Positions 1-8,759 are shown, counted from the first letter of the stretch. The stretch: DNA of 17,785 nucleotides from JAOUEA01 sp040882605 (GCA_040882605.1 JBBEAY010000055.1:1-17785), one strand, 5' to 3'. Notes: a model not told the origin generated them from the letters alone. A program made the numbers and translations.

Positions 1-136
1 AGGAGGAGTCGGGCTTCCTCATGCCCGAAGGACTGTCAGTGTTCGGACGCTACTAGCGCCCATAGACATCGTTGACACGTAAGGGGCCCTACCTTTCGGT
101 TCGTGGAGTCCCAGCCACGGCCGAGAGGAGGGCCCG

Positions 137-476
137 ATGCATCATCGCAGTGCACGGCTGAGCGTCTATGGGAGGAGAACGATCTGCCGGCGGGTGCTCG
201 AAAGGGTTGGACGATCTCCGAAGCAGCGACCGCCGCCGCCGTGTCGCGCCAGACCGCCTCGAAGTGGGTGCATCGCTACCTCGCCGAGGGTGAGTCTGGC
301 TTGGAGAATCGCTCGACGCGTCCATACCGGAGCCCATCGCGGCTCCCGCTTCGGGTGGTGAAGAGGATCGTGCGGGCCAGGGTGCGTCTTGGGTGGGGAC
401 CGCACCGTCTCGGATGGTCGCTGCGGATTCCATGCTCGAGCATCTACGCGGTCCTCCGGAGCATGTCCCGGTCGCC
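137..476 (+). pseudogene. IS481-family transposase, 5' fragment, frameshifted
   Basis: This is the remnant of the N-terminal, DNA-binding half of an IS481-family DDE transposase. The beginning (from the ATG at 137, MHHRSARLSVYGRRTI...) reads in one frame and resembles the usual IS481 amino terminus. Near 196-207 the similarity moves to the next frame, which carries the helix-turn-helix (GWTISEAATAAAVSRQTASK), the 'EGESGLENRSTRPYRSP' linker and a 'RIVRARVRLGWGPHRLGW' segment. A one-base indel around GAAAGGGTTGG explains the shift. Similarity stops near 476, exactly where the inverted repeat of the neighbouring IS256-type element begins. The catalytic DDE domain is absent here and is not found beyond the IS256 copy at 1868-2009. 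The fragment is therefore non-functional. The family call rests on remembered family motifs, not on a search. Confidence 0.72.
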
Positions 477-497
477 GTGGAACTTGGGCGGTCCGCC
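475..497 (+). repeat. IS256 element, left terminal inverted repeat
   Basis: CCGTGGAACTTGGGCGGTCC and the next bases match the reverse complement of 1840-1867, apart from one substitution and two small 2-nt gaps. It lies just downstream of the transposase stop codon (504-506 on the minus strand), where an IS256 terminus is expected. Confidence 0.65.
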
Positions 498-503
498 TGA
501 TCC

Positions 504-1786
504 CTACGCGACCTGCTTGCCTTCTTCTATCACCTCCCTGTGACACTCCAGCGCTCGGGTCAAGACGTGCAGATCCCGGTAGCCGTTGACCCTTCGGAAC
601 TGCTTCTCGGCTTCGAGCATCCCAGCGGCGATCCAGCGCAGCGCCATGCGTCCGTTGCGCCACCGCTTGACGTTTCGGTGCGAGTCGCGAGCGATGGAGA
701 TCATCGACTCGATAGGGTTGGTCGACTTGAAGGTGCGCAGCAGGGACGGCGGCAGTTCCATGCGGGTGACCGTGTTAGCGTGTCTTCGAGTCCTTCCAGC
801 AGCGAGGCGGCCGCACCCGGATGCGTGTCGGCCAGGTGGCGTGCGATCTGCCGCAGCTCGACCTCGGCCGCATCCGCATCGGGGTTGGCCCACGCGACAC
901 GCAGCTTGCGCGCGACGAACAGGCGCTCGGTCTTGGGCAGGTGATCGGTGACGTTTCGCTCCTTGTGGGCACGGCAACGCTGCACCGGCGCCAGCTCGCC
1001 GTAGACGGAGCGGATGGCCGAGCGGATGCCCTTGCCGCCGTCGATCACGAACAGCACCGGGCGTTCGGGATCAAGACCGCGCTCGATGATGTTGGAAAGC
1101 AGCGAGCGGCAGACCGTCTTGTTCTCGGTGGTGCCCTCCCAAAGCCCAAGTGGATGCTTGATCCCGTCCGAATCCACGCCGAGAGCGACCACGATCACGT
1201 GATCGCCGACGCCGACCCCGTCGATGAAGATCGCCACGAGATCGAGCTCGGACAGGTCGCGGCCGAAGATCTCCGCGAGCTTGGCGGTGGTGCCGGCGAC
1301 GAAACGCCGTGAGATCGCAGAGCGCGATGTTCCCTTGGTGACAACGTCGCCGATCGGCTCGGCGCCAGCGTCGTAGCGTCGCGTGGACAGCCCGGCGAGC
1401 ATCCGCCCGAGCGCGATCTTGGTCAGCATGTCTGCATCAGCGAAGGCGCGGTAACTAGCAAGCGGCACTTCCCGGTCATCAGTGGAACGCACGCGAGGCT
1501 TCTGCACGCCCATCTCACGACCACCCAGCACCACCGTGCCGTGATCGGTCCCGTGACGGTAGGCGCCACGGTCTGGATCGTGCTTGCCCTGGGGTCCGAC
1601 GACGACGGTCACCTCGTGCTCGAAGATCGTGCTCATGACCTCCAGTCCCGCTGCGACCGACAGCGCCAGCAGCCCCTCCTTGGCCGACCCGGCGATCTGC
1701 GCCATCGCGACGCTCACCTGGTCGGGCAACGCCGAGGGGTCGAGCTCCTGCTTGGCAACGACGCTTGGACGCGTACGCTTACCCAT
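504..1786 (-). pseudogene. IS256-family (mutator-type) transposase, frameshifted
   Basis: This is a DDE transposase of the IS256/mutator family. The start is the ATG at 1786, preceded by GAGGAGG six bases upstream. The first 339 codons are intact and carry the first two catalytic aspartates, in FIDGVGVGD (D189) and FVIDGGKGI (D249), plus the family CRAHKERNV motif (C271-H274). Around 770-776 the similarity switches frame. The rest (ELPPSLLRTFKSTNPIESM... to the TAG at 504-506) is in the other frame and includes the third catalytic residue, the glutamate of NPIESM (codon 708-710). Joined, the product would be about 427 residues, normal for the family. As it stands the protein ends in a short nonsense tail without the glutamate and should be inactive, unless ribosomes shift frame here. 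IS256 elements are not known to need frameshifting, so I call it broken. Confidence 0.85.
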
Positions 1787-1839
1787 GGTGGTCCTCCTCT
1801 CATAGACACCCCGTCTCTACCACCTGGTGGTGGAGGCGG

Positions 1840-1867
1840 GGCGGAGGACCGCCCTCAAGTTCTACGG
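1840..1867 (-). repeat. IS256 element, right terminal inverted repeat
   Basis: On the minus strand this reads CCGTAGAACTTGAGGGCGGT followed by CCTCCGCC, pairing with the left repeat at 475-497. It lies about 55 bp upstream of the transposase start codon, leaving room for a leader. Confidence 0.65.
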
Positions 1868-2009
1868 ACTACGGGACAACCTCAGATTGGTGGCGCGCAG
1901 CGACTGTACGGAAACGGCTCGCATAGAGGCACTCTTCTGTGCTTCAGGGGCTGAACGTGGCTGTGACCTGCCGCCTCATCAGTAAGGGCTCGAACCTGGT
2001 GGCCGATGG

Positions 2010-3701
2010 CTATTCGCCGTCCGCCTCTCGCGCACGATCGTTCCCAGTCTCGCCAAAGGATGGCCTTGCCATTCGACGTCCGCCAGGGATCCTTCGTCGC
2101 TTAGGAAGTCCGAATCCGCCGCCCCCGCTGGTCTCAACGCGGACGATCGAACCCGGAGCGAGCTCGATCGTCGCCTTCTGCCCCACGTCGAGCGGACGTC
2201 CGGCAGGATCCAGGATCGTGATCCGCGACGGTTGAGCGTCGCCACCGCCCGAGACGCCCAGCGGGCGGAACCGTGGATCGGTCTGCTCCGCATAGAAGGT
2301 CACAACTTCCGGTCGATCGAGCACTTCATACTCGCGACGTAACCCTCGACCTCCGTTGTGTTCGCCCACGCCTTCTGATCCCTCGATCAGTTCGGTCCGA
2401 AGGATCCGAACCGAGTAGTTGCCCTCAGCCACCTCGACCGGCATAAGGCCGACGTTGGCCATGTAGGTGTCGACGCCATCAAGCCCACGACCGGAAGCGT
2501 GCGCGCCAGTGCCCCCACCGATCACATCGGAGAGCACGGAGCGATGGCCGGAGCGAGGCGAGCTGCTGCTGAGGTTCATGCCCACGAACGTGACGGTGCT
2601 GCTCGCAACCGCGCGGTCGGGCCACAGTTCTGAGAAGGCCCGGACCAGAACGTCCGCCAAGCGCTGACATGTGTTGTGGCGGACGGAGACGGCTGCCGGT
2701 GGGCGAGGGTTGAAGATGTTGCCGGTCGGGCAGACGATGTCGAGCGGGCGCATGATGCCGTCGTTCGTCGTCATCCCCGGATCGGTCATGGCGCGGAGCG
2801 CGTATACCACGCCGGCTCGTGTGCTCGCCCAAGGGACGTTGAACGCTCCCGCAACCTGCGACGCCGACCCCGAAAGGTCGACCGTCAACCGGTCGCGACA
2901 CTTCGCCAAACGCGCGTGGATGCGCGTCGGTGGCCCTCCCCGCCCGTCGTCGTCGAGGAACCCTTCTGCCTCCGACTCCCCGTCGGGCAGCTCCCGCAGC
3001 GAGACCCTGGTCGCTCGCTCAACCGCATCAAGAGCCTGACGGAACCCGGTCTCCACGGTCCGCTCGCCGAAGCGCTCGGCCAGCTCTCCGAGCCGGCGCT
3101 CCCCGAGCAAGCACGCTGCTCGCTGAGCCCGCAGATCAGAGATGGTCGAAGCAGGATCTCGCACGTTCTCGGTCAACAGGTCGAAGAGGTCCGGGTTCTC
3201 TACCCCTTGCTCGTACAGATGCACAGGCGGCAGGATGATCCCTTCGGCGTAGACCTCTCGTAGGTCCGGTCCTTCGGTGCCTGGATTCACGCCCCCGACG
3301 TCGAGGTGATGGGCCGTCGCGCCACTCCATCCGAAGAGTCGACCCTTGAGGAAGACCGGCTGCAGGATGTTGATGTCCGGCGTATGCATCGCGCCCATGT
3401 ACGGGTGGTTCGCGATGAAGACGTCGCCTGGGCGGATGCGTTCACCCCAGCGCTCGATCACCGACCCAACCACCAACGACATCGCTCCGAGCTGCGCCGG
3501 GATGAAGTCGGCCTGCGCGACGAGGTCCCCGTTCGCCGCGAAGAGCGCGCAGCTGAAGTCGTCCATCTCGCGGATGATCGGGCTGTGGCTAGAGCGCTTC
3601 AGCACCCCTCCCATCTCCTCGGTGGCCGACACGAGACCGGCATACACCAATTCGAACGTGACCGGATCGAGCGTTCCCTCGGTGCGGCGTTTCGAGCTCA
3701 C
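2010..3701 (-). CDS. hyuB: Hydantoinase B/oxoprolinase family subunit
   Basis: This 563-residue protein is the B subunit of the hydantoinase/5-oxoprolinase family, partner of the ATP-using A subunit encoded just upstream. Family members cleave ATP-activated cyclic amides (N-methylhydantoin, 5-oxoproline, caprolactam) or carboxylate ketones (acetone, acetophenone). Visible family motifs are PIIREMDDFSCALF (41-54), GDVFIANHPYMGAMHTPDI (92-110), ATAHHLDVGGVNPG (128-141), YAEGIILPPV (151-160) and a terminal glycine run GGGGFGLP (about 527-534). A basic tail of about 30 residues follows. The start is GTG at 3701, inside the 4-nt overlap GTGA with the stop of hyuA, which strongly supports translational coupling. 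It is the last gene of the operon. No clear intrinsic terminator is visible between it and the IS256 end. The exact substrate is unknown. Confidence 0.9.
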   Translation of the reverse strand: MSSKRRTEGTLDPVTFELVYAGLVSATEEMGGVLKRSSHSPIIREMDDFSCALFAANGDLVAQADFIPAQLGAMSLVVGSVIERWGERIRPGDVFIANHPYMGAMHTPDINILQPVFLKGRLFGWSGATAHHLDVGGVNPGTEGPDLREVYAEGIILPPVHLYEQGVENPDLFDLLTENVRDPASTISDLRAQRAACLLGERRLGELAERFGERTVETGFRQALDAVERATRVSLRELPDGESEAEGFLDDDGRGGPPTRIHARLAKCRDRLTVDLSGSASQVAGAFNVPWASTRAGVVYALRAMTDPGMTTNDGIMRPLDIVCPTGNIFNPRPPAAVSVRHNTCQRLADVLVRAFSELWPDRAVASSTVTFVGMNLSSSSPRSGHRSVLSDVIGGGTGAHASGRGLDGVDTYMANVGLMPVEVAEGNYSVRILRTELIEGSEGVGEHNGGRGLRREYEVLDRPEVVTFYAEQTDPRFRPLGVSGGGDAQPSRITILDPAGRPLDVGQKATIELAPGSIVRVETSGGGGFGLPKRRRIPGGRRMARPSFGETGNDRAREADGE

Positions 3702-5746
3702 GAGCGAGCCCTCCGCAACCAGAGCGTGCCGTCTGCCCCGATCGTGGCGGTGTGACCTCGACCCACCACCGTGGTGGAGTCCATCTCAGCCACGATCGCC
3801 GGTCCCTCGACCACGTTTCGCGACCTGAGCACGTCGCGGCGGTAGACGGGCACACGCCGAAACCTCGATCCAGCGAGGGCGACGCGCCGCTCCGCGACCT
3901 TCGCGTCCCGCGGCGGGGTCCGTGAGCCGGGTGCGACCTCCGCCGGAGCGTGGCGGTCCAGGTCGCCGAACGCCGAGAGCCGGAGCGTCACCACTTCCAA
4001 CATCGCGTCCGGGTCTGCGTGACCGTACATCAGCTCGTGACGCTCGTCGAAGGTCGCGCGCAGTCGGCGGATGGAGGCCCGCGAGACGGTGCCGACCGGC
4101 AACTCAAGCTCGTACCCCTGGCCCTCGTACCGACAATCGGCGGACGCAACGACGCGGATGCGCGATCGGGCGATGCCGTCGTCCCGCAGTTGGGCGACGA
4201 GGCGCGCCCTCGCGTCGCGGAACCATAAAAGGAGCTCTGGTACGAGGTCGTCGTCGAGTGAGTGAAGCACGGATTGCGCATCGTCGATCCGCACGCTCGC
4301 CGCCAGCAGACCTGCCGCCGAGAACAGTCCCGGATGCGGCGGCACGACCACGGCCGCGAGGCCGAGCTCGTCCATCACGCGACCGGCGATCAGTGGACCC
4401 GCGCCGCCGAACGCGACCAAGGTGAATCCGCGTGGGTCCAAGCCTCGTTCGACGGAAACGCGACGCAGCGCCCTCACGCTGTGGGCGGTCGCCACCGCCA
4501 CGATACCGTCGGCCGCCGACACGAGCTCGAGGCCGAGCGGTTCCGCGACGGCGACGACCGCCCGCTCGGCCTCTTCAGCGTGGAGGGGCAACCGTCCCGC
4601 CAGCGGCTCGTCACCCAGGATGCCGGCAACGACGTGCGCATCGGTCAGCGTGGCCAGCTGCCCACCTTTGCCATAGGCCGCGGGACCCGGATCGGCACCG
4701 GCGCTCTCAGGTCCAACCCGCAGCCGCCCAGCTCGGTCGATCGTTGCGATGCTCCCACCGCCGGCACCGGCGGTCACGATGTCGACCGACGGCACGAGAA
4801 CAGGGTGGTCCTCGACGGTCTGGAGGGCTGTCGTCGGAGGCACGCCGCCCTGCACGAGACAGACGTCGAGCGACGTGCCACCCATGTCGAACGAGATCAC
4901 TCCGTCGAGCCCATGTCGTCCGGCGAGCGCGATCGCGCCCGTGACGCCGGCGGTCGGGCCGGAGAGCACGAGGCGGTGCGCCTCTTGGGCGGCACGGGGT
5001 GCCGGCACGCATCCGCCATTGGACTGCATCACCAGGAACGGCGCGTCGGTGCCCGCTTGCCTGACGCCTTGGGCGGCATCTTCCAGATAGCGACCCACGA
5101 GCGGACGCAGGCCCGCGTTCACCACAGCGGTGGCCGTGCGAGGATACTCTCGGAATTCCCGTGCGATCTCTGAGGAGGCCGTGACCGGCACGTCCGGCAA
5201 TGCCGCACGAACGGCATCCGCGACCCGGCGTTCGTGATCATCGCGCAGGTAGCTGAAGAGGAACGCCACGGCCACGGCTTCGGGGTCACGCTGTACGACC
5301 TGTTCGACGACGCGGTTGACCTCGGCGTCGGTGAGCTCCGTCACGACGTCACCGACGCTCGAGAGACGTTCCCGCACCTCGAGCCGATCGTGTCTATCGA
5401 CGAGCTCGTTCGGGCGCCGTTGGCGAAGGTCGTACAGGACCGGACGTGATCCGTTCCGGAACGCCATCACGTCGCGGAACCCTTCCGTGGCGAGCAGCAC
5501 AACCCTGCCGGTGCGTCCCGTCAGGAGCGCATTCGTGGCGACCGTCGTGCCGTGGAACACCATCGTGACGTCGGAGGGGTCGACGTCGGCTCGAGCAAGC
5601 TCGCGGAAGGCCTCGACGAGGCCTTCGGACGGGTCGTGGGGCGTCGACGCGACCTTCGCGACGCACGAGCGGCCGTCGCGATGCATCGCGATCGCGTCGG
5701 TGAAGGTGCCACCGACATCGATGCCGACGATCCAGCCGGTCCGCAT
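3698..5746 (-). CDS. hyuA: Hydantoinase A/oxoprolinase family subunit
   Basis: This 682-residue A subunit of the hydantoinase/oxoprolinase family has the ASKHA (actin/hexokinase-like) ATPase fold. In the family it phosphorylates the substrate before the B subunit acts. Visible parts are the N-terminal phosphate loop IVGIDVGGTFTD (6-17), HGTTVATNALL (65-75), the second phosphate motif FDMGGTSLD (286-294), SVDIVTAGAGGGSIA (320-334), and GPESAGADPGPAAYGKGG (345-362) followed by TLTDAHVVAG. A C-terminal domain of about 180 residues completes the usual length. The start is ATG at 5746, 21 nt after the stop of the luciferase-like gene, the widest gap in the operon, with a weak GAGAG about 10 nt upstream. 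It overlaps hyuB by 4 nt. Its presence shows that the pathway includes an ATP-dependent step on a cyclic amide, ureide or ketone. Confidence 0.93.
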   Translation of the reverse strand: MRTGWIVGIDVGGTFTDAIAMHRDGRSCVAKVASTPHDPSEGLVEAFRELARADVDPSDVTMVFHGTTVATNALLTGRTGRVVLLATEGFRDVMAFRNGSRPVLYDLRQRRPNELVDRHDRLEVRERLSSVGDVVTELTDAEVNRVVEQVVQRDPEAVAVAFLFSYLRDDHERRVADAVRAALPDVPVTASSEIAREFREYPRTATAVVNAGLRPLVGRYLEDAAQGVRQAGTDAPFLVMQSNGGCVPAPRAAQEAHRLVLSGPTAGVTGAIALAGRHGLDGVISFDMGGTSLDVCLVQGGVPPTTALQTVEDHPVLVPSVDIVTAGAGGGSIATIDRAGRLRVGPESAGADPGPAAYGKGGQLATLTDAHVVAGILGDEPLAGRLPLHAEEAERAVVAVAEPLGLELVSAADGIVAVATAHSVRALRRVSVERGLDPRGFTLVAFGGAGPLIAGRVMDELGLAAVVVPPHPGLFSAAGLLAASVRIDDAQSVLHSLDDDLVPELLLWFRDARARLVAQLRDDGIARSRIRVVASADCRYEGQGYELELPVGTVSRASIRRLRATFDERHELMYGHADPDAMLEVVTLRLSAFGDLDRHAPAEVAPGSRTPPRDAKVAERRVALAGSRFRRVPVYRRDVLRSRNVVEGPAIVAEMDSTTVVGRGHTATIGADGTLWLRRARS

Positions 5747-5767
5747 GATCCGTCGCTCTCGCTCCGA

Positions 5768-6793
5768 TCACCGCAGCGAGGGCGCGACCTCCTCGGCGAA
5801 GATCCGCATCGCCTCGCGTTGCACCTCCGGCGCCAGGCCGGGGAAGTAGAGGCGGGCGATGTAATGGAGGTCGCCCCCGGCCGCGTCGGCGAGCTCGCGG
5901 ATGCGCTCGGCGACCTCCGCGGGCGTGCCGATGACGATCTGATCGCGGAGCGACGCATCTAGAGCGGCGTCGATCTCGGGAGCCGGCGGCGGGTCGCCCT
6001 GTCGATGACGGGCACCGTCCATGTCGTCGTACTTCCACGTGATGTACCAGTGGTGCGGGCGGACGAGGTCCCAGGCATCGTCGCCGTGCCACGCGAACGT
6101 GGGCAGGTGCACGGCGATCGCGAACTCCTCGTCGCGGCCGGCGCGCACATGGGCTTCTCGCGCGATCTCGACCTGGCTCGCGAGGGCTGCGGGTGTGACC
6201 TCGGTCGCCATGAAGCCGTCGGCGAGCCTGCCGGCGCGACGGATCGCCGGCTCGGACAGACCGCCGATCCAGATGGGCGGGCCGCCCGGGCGCGCAGGCA
6301 GCGGCCGGACGGGCACGTCGGCGTAGCTCAGGTGCTTCCCTCCGGTCACGAGCTCCCCGTTCCACGCCTGGCGGTACACCGCGATCGAGTCTTCGAGGCG
6401 CCGCACCCGGTCCCCGATGCGGATGCCGAGGGCCTCGAACTCCTCGGCGCGCCAGCCGAGGCCGACGCCGAGCACCAGCCGTCCGCCGGAGATCAGGTCG
6501 ACCACCGCAGCGTCCTCGGCGACTCGGAGCGGTTCGTGCAGTGGAGCCAGCATCAGCCCGGTGCCGATGGTCACCCTTCGTGTGCGCGCTGCGATCGCCG
6601 CCGACAGCGTCAGTACCGACGGCAGGTACGAGTCGTCGACGAAATGGTGCTCCGAGGTCCACACCGAATCGAACCCGAGCCGCTCGGCATCTTCAGCGAG
6701 CGCCAACGCCTCGGCGTAGAGCTCGGCGTCCGTTCGGGGGTCGCCGGGATATCGCTGACAGGTGATCAGTCCGAACCCGAGGTCGATGGTCAT
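5768..6793 (-). CDS. Luciferase-like (LLM) class oxidoreductase, probably F420- or flavin-dependent
   Basis: This 341-residue protein is a bacterial luciferase-like TIM-barrel oxidoreductase. Family hallmarks are LAEDAERLGFDSVWTSEHHF (32-51), the 'LTLSAAIAARTRRVTIGTGL' stretch (61-80), HEPLRVAEDAAVVDLISGGR (86-105), LVLGVGLGW (107-115) and GGPPIWIGGLSEPAIRRAGR further on. Many actinobacterial relatives use F420, while others are FMN-dependent monooxygenases such as RutA. The sequence does not settle which applies here. The frame stays open far upstream, but the start is fixed at ATG 6793: it forms a 4-nt ATGA overlap with the stop of the C45-type gene, and all similarity begins there. In the operon it could hydroxylate, oxidise or ring-open the imported compound, or reduce a ring double bond. 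Confidence 0.88.
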   Translation of the reverse strand: MTIDLGFGLITCQRYPGDPRTDAELYAEALALAEDAERLGFDSVWTSEHHFVDDSYLPSVLTLSAAIAARTRRVTIGTGLMLAPLHEPLRVAEDAAVVDLISGGRLVLGVGLGWRAEEFEALGIRIGDRVRRLEDSIAVYRQAWNGELVTGGKHLSYADVPVRPLPARPGGPPIWIGGLSEPAIRRAGRLADGFMATEVTPAALASQVEIAREAHVRAGRDEEFAIAVHLPTFAWHGDDAWDLVRPHHWYITWKYDDMDGARHRQGDPPPAPEIDAALDASLRDQIVIGTPAEVAERIRELADAAGGDLHYIARLYFPGLAPEVQREAMRIFAEEVAPSLR

Positions 6794-7974
6794 GCCGGCA
6801 TCCCCCGGCGAACGGCGCTCGGCTTGTCGAGCAGCGAGGCGACGTCGAGCTCTCGGAACGGCGCGGTGCACGGGCGTCCGTCGGCGACCCACATGCGGGC
6901 TTCGTCGAGATCCATCAGCACCGAGGCCACCGTGGACCCCTGGTCGAAAAGCTCCATCCGATCGTCGGGATGGCAACAAACACCTGACGGGAAGTTCGCA
7001 TGATCGGCCAGCACCTCTCGGAACGTGTCGAGCGTGAGGTCGGGCGACGCTCGCTCGACCGCCGCTCGCAGTCGCTCGAGGCGGAACGGGCTGTCGGGCA
7101 TCACCCACAGCGAGACGTCCTTGCGATCGAAGGCCGGCGACCGGAAATGATTCGTGTGGGCAAGCATCCCGTCGTCCGGGAACAGCAGGAACATGCGGGA
7201 GAAATCTCCGGGCGCCGCCTCGATGTCGACCGCCATGCCGTCGCGATGGGCGAGGAGGTAGTTCGCCGACGAGGAGCGAGGAGCCCGCTGCGCCGCCGAG
7301 AGGGCGTCGGAGATCGTCTCGCAATCCATGAACGCCCGCAGAAGCACGTGGTAGGGGATGCCTGGCTCGCCGCGATCGTCCTCTGTCACGAGTGCATTCG
7401 TCGCGACGCCGAGCCCAGAGGAGTTCATGCCCGTCTTCGCGAGGAGCCCCGCCTCGACGACCGACACATAGTTCGGTCCTTCTTCCTGCTCGGCCTCGAG
7501 CACCACCACGGTGTCGAAGCAGTGCAGCAGCCAGTCCCAGTTCTGCCCGATCAGGGTATGGCCGGTCGCGCTCGCCTCGGGGACGACGGCGAAGGCGGTG
7601 CACTCCCCCTGGCGCGGGCCGCCGGCGTCGACGCCAGCCCCCTCAGCAGCCCTGGCTTTGGCCGCGAACATCACTTCCGTTCGGACATTGATCGACAGGA
7701 TGTCCTCGAGGTCGACGTCGGCCCCTTCGGCGATGCCTCGCATCTCAACGACGTAGCGTTCGTCGAAGGCTGCTATCGACGCCTCGTAGCGGGCAGCCTC
7801 ACGCCGGACCTCCGGCCACGACCAACCCGCGTAGGCGCGGAACACCTCCTCATAGGCATGGATCGAGGTGGAGATCCGCTTTCGGGCCTGCTCGCCGTAT
7901 GCCCGTCCCCGCTCTCGAGCCCCGCCCGAGACCCGGACGTGCGGGAAGGCTGCGGTGCCGCTAGCGCTCATCAT
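6790..7974 (-). CDS. C45-type Ntn hydrolase (acyl-CoA:6-APA acyltransferase-like amidohydrolase)
   Basis: This 394-residue protein resembles the peptidase C45 / acyl-coenzyme A:6-aminopenicillanic acid acyltransferase family. These Ntn hydrolases cleave themselves next to a cysteine, which becomes the N-terminal nucleophile for amide-bond hydrolysis or acyl transfer. The probable nucleophile is Cys125 in QGECTAFAV (122-130), followed by GQNWDW (143-148), with an oxyanion-type asparagine in GMNSSGLGVATNAL. The N-terminal 124 residues (GGARERGRAYGEQA, then MRGIAEGADVDLEDILSIN) match the family prodomain. The start is the first ATG of a pair at 7974. It overlaps the preceding gene's TGA by one base (TGATG), while the second ATG at 7971 is also possible. 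Bacterial members mostly lack known substrates. Here it is likely to hydrolyse a linear amide or carbamoyl intermediate. Confidence 0.85.
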   Translation of the reverse strand: MMSASGTAAFPHVRVSGGARERGRAYGEQARKRISTSIHAYEEVFRAYAGWSWPEVRREAARYEASIAAFDERYVVEMRGIAEGADVDLEDILSINVRTEVMFAAKARAAEGAGVDAGGPRQGECTAFAVVPEASATGHTLIGQNWDWLLHCFDTVVVLEAEQEEGPNYVSVVEAGLLAKTGMNSSGLGVATNALVTEDDRGEPGIPYHVLLRAFMDCETISDALSAAQRAPRSSSANYLLAHRDGMAVDIEAAPGDFSRMFLLFPDDGMLAHTNHFRSPAFDRKDVSLWVMPDSPFRLERLRAAVERASPDLTLDTFREVLADHANFPSGVCCHPDDRMELFDQGSTVASVLMDLDEARMWVADGRPCTAPFRELDVASLLDKPSAVRRGMPA

Positions 7975-8759
7975 CACGCGGTCACTCCCCCGTCGACGAC
8001 CACGGTCGCGCCGGTCATGTAGGACGCCCGTTCGGACGAGAGGAAGACGACTACCTCGGCAACCTCCGCCGCGAGGCCGAGTCGACGCAGCGGCACACGC
8101 GTGTCGAGGTAGGCCTGACCAGTTGAGGGATCGTCCATCAGCCGCAGCATCGGTGTGTCGATCACCCCGGGGGCGACGGCGTTCACGCGCACTCCGTCTG
8201 ACGCCCACTCGACGGCCAGCTGCTTCGTGAGGGCCACGACCCCGGCCTTGCTGGCGTTGTAGTGGGCGGCGGGCTCCCCCGGGTCGGCCACCAGCGCTGC
8301 GGTCGAGGCCATGTTGACCACCGTGACCGGTCCCCTACCCAGGACCGAACCCTCGGCCCGCAGCGTCCGCACGAACTCCTGCGCAACGACGAAGGTCCCG
8401 CGCAGGTTCGTGCCGAGAACCTCGTTCCACTCGGCCTCGTCGAGGTCGGCGGCCGAGCCGACTCGATAGACGCCGGCGGCGTTCACCAACGCGTCCGGGG
8501 GGCCACCGAGTCCCTCGGCGGCTCGTCCGATCGCGGATCTCACGGCCGCGGCATCACGGACGTCAGCGGTGACGCCCGTCACGGCGTCGAGCGCGGTCGC
8601 CGTCTCCTCGACGAGCTCGGCGTCGCGGTCGAGGATGGCCACCGCTGCGCCGCGCTCGCGGAGCAGCGCCGCCGAGGCTCTGCCGATGCCGGATGCGCCG
8701 CCCGTGACGAGTGCGCGACGACCGTCGAACCGGTCCGTGGAGGGCGACGCCGCCGTCAC
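7974..8759 (-). CDS. Short-chain dehydrogenase/reductase (SDR), first of two by position
   Basis: This is a classical SDR of 261 residues with a Rossmann fold. The cofactor loop is TGGASGIG (19-26), followed by NAAG (93-96), the structural Asn118, the catalytic Ser152 (NMASTAAL) and Tyr167/Lys171 in HYNASKAG. An acidic residue at the end of the second strand (AILDRD, Asp44) favours NAD(H) over NADP(H). The C-terminal DTPML and YMTGATVVVDGG segments are standard. The start is GTG at 8759, in a 4-nt GTGA overlap with the stop of the preceding SDR gene. Paired with the neighbouring SDR, it probably oxidises an alcohol or reduces a ketone in the breakdown route. The substrate cannot be inferred from an SDR sequence alone. 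Confidence 0.92.
   Translation of the reverse strand: MTAASPSTDRFDGRRALVTGGASGIGRASAALLRERGAAVAILDRDAELVEETATALDAVTGVTADVRDAAAVRSAIGRAAEGLGGPPDALVNAAGVYRVGSAADLDEAEWNEVLGTNLRGTFVVAQEFVRTLRAEGSVLGRGPVTVVNMASTAALVADPGEPAAHYNASKAGVVALTKQLAVEWASDGVRVNAVAPGVIDTPMLRLMDDPSTGQAYLDTRVPLRRLGLAAEVAEVVVFLSSERASYMTGATVVVDGGVTA

Larger units (their letters stand above)
475..1867 (-). mobile_element. IS256-family insertion sequence with degraded transposase
   Basis: The element is about 1.4 kb, the usual size for IS256 elements. It is bounded by imperfect inverted repeats (475-497 and 1840-1867) that share the core CCGTRGAACTTG and GGCGGTCC. One frameshifted transposase gene fills it on the minus strand. 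Upstream of that gene, inside the right end, lies the odd palindrome ACCACCTGGTGGT (1819-1831). I see no clear 8-9 bp target duplication: the left flank is CGGTCGCC and the right flank ACTACGGG. This fits a rearranged insertion or one whose flank was deleted. The left end abuts an IS481 transposase fragment, so the element probably landed in an older IS. Confidence 0.75.

Noticed and set aside
34..77. TGTCA...TTGACA segment as the terminal repeat of the IS481 element
   Set aside because: The position upstream of the transposase fragment is right and TG...CA ends fit, but without the other end of the element the repeat cannot be verified.
1868..2009. Intrinsic terminator for the operon downstream of hyuB
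   Set aside because: Only a 4-bp stem (GCAC-TCTTCT-GTGC near 1930) with no U-run. The terminator may be factor-dependent or lost to the IS insertion.
1979..2010. Minus-strand GGTTCGAGCCC looks like a tRNA T-loop
   Set aside because: The flanking bases cannot form the five-pair T stem (CCAGG against CCTTA), and no acceptor or anticodon arm is found.
6794..7603. Long open upstream extension of the luciferase-like gene's frame
   Set aside because: The extension is Arg-rich shadow sequence of the C45-type gene. Homology begins at ATG 6793, which overlaps the previous stop as ATGA.
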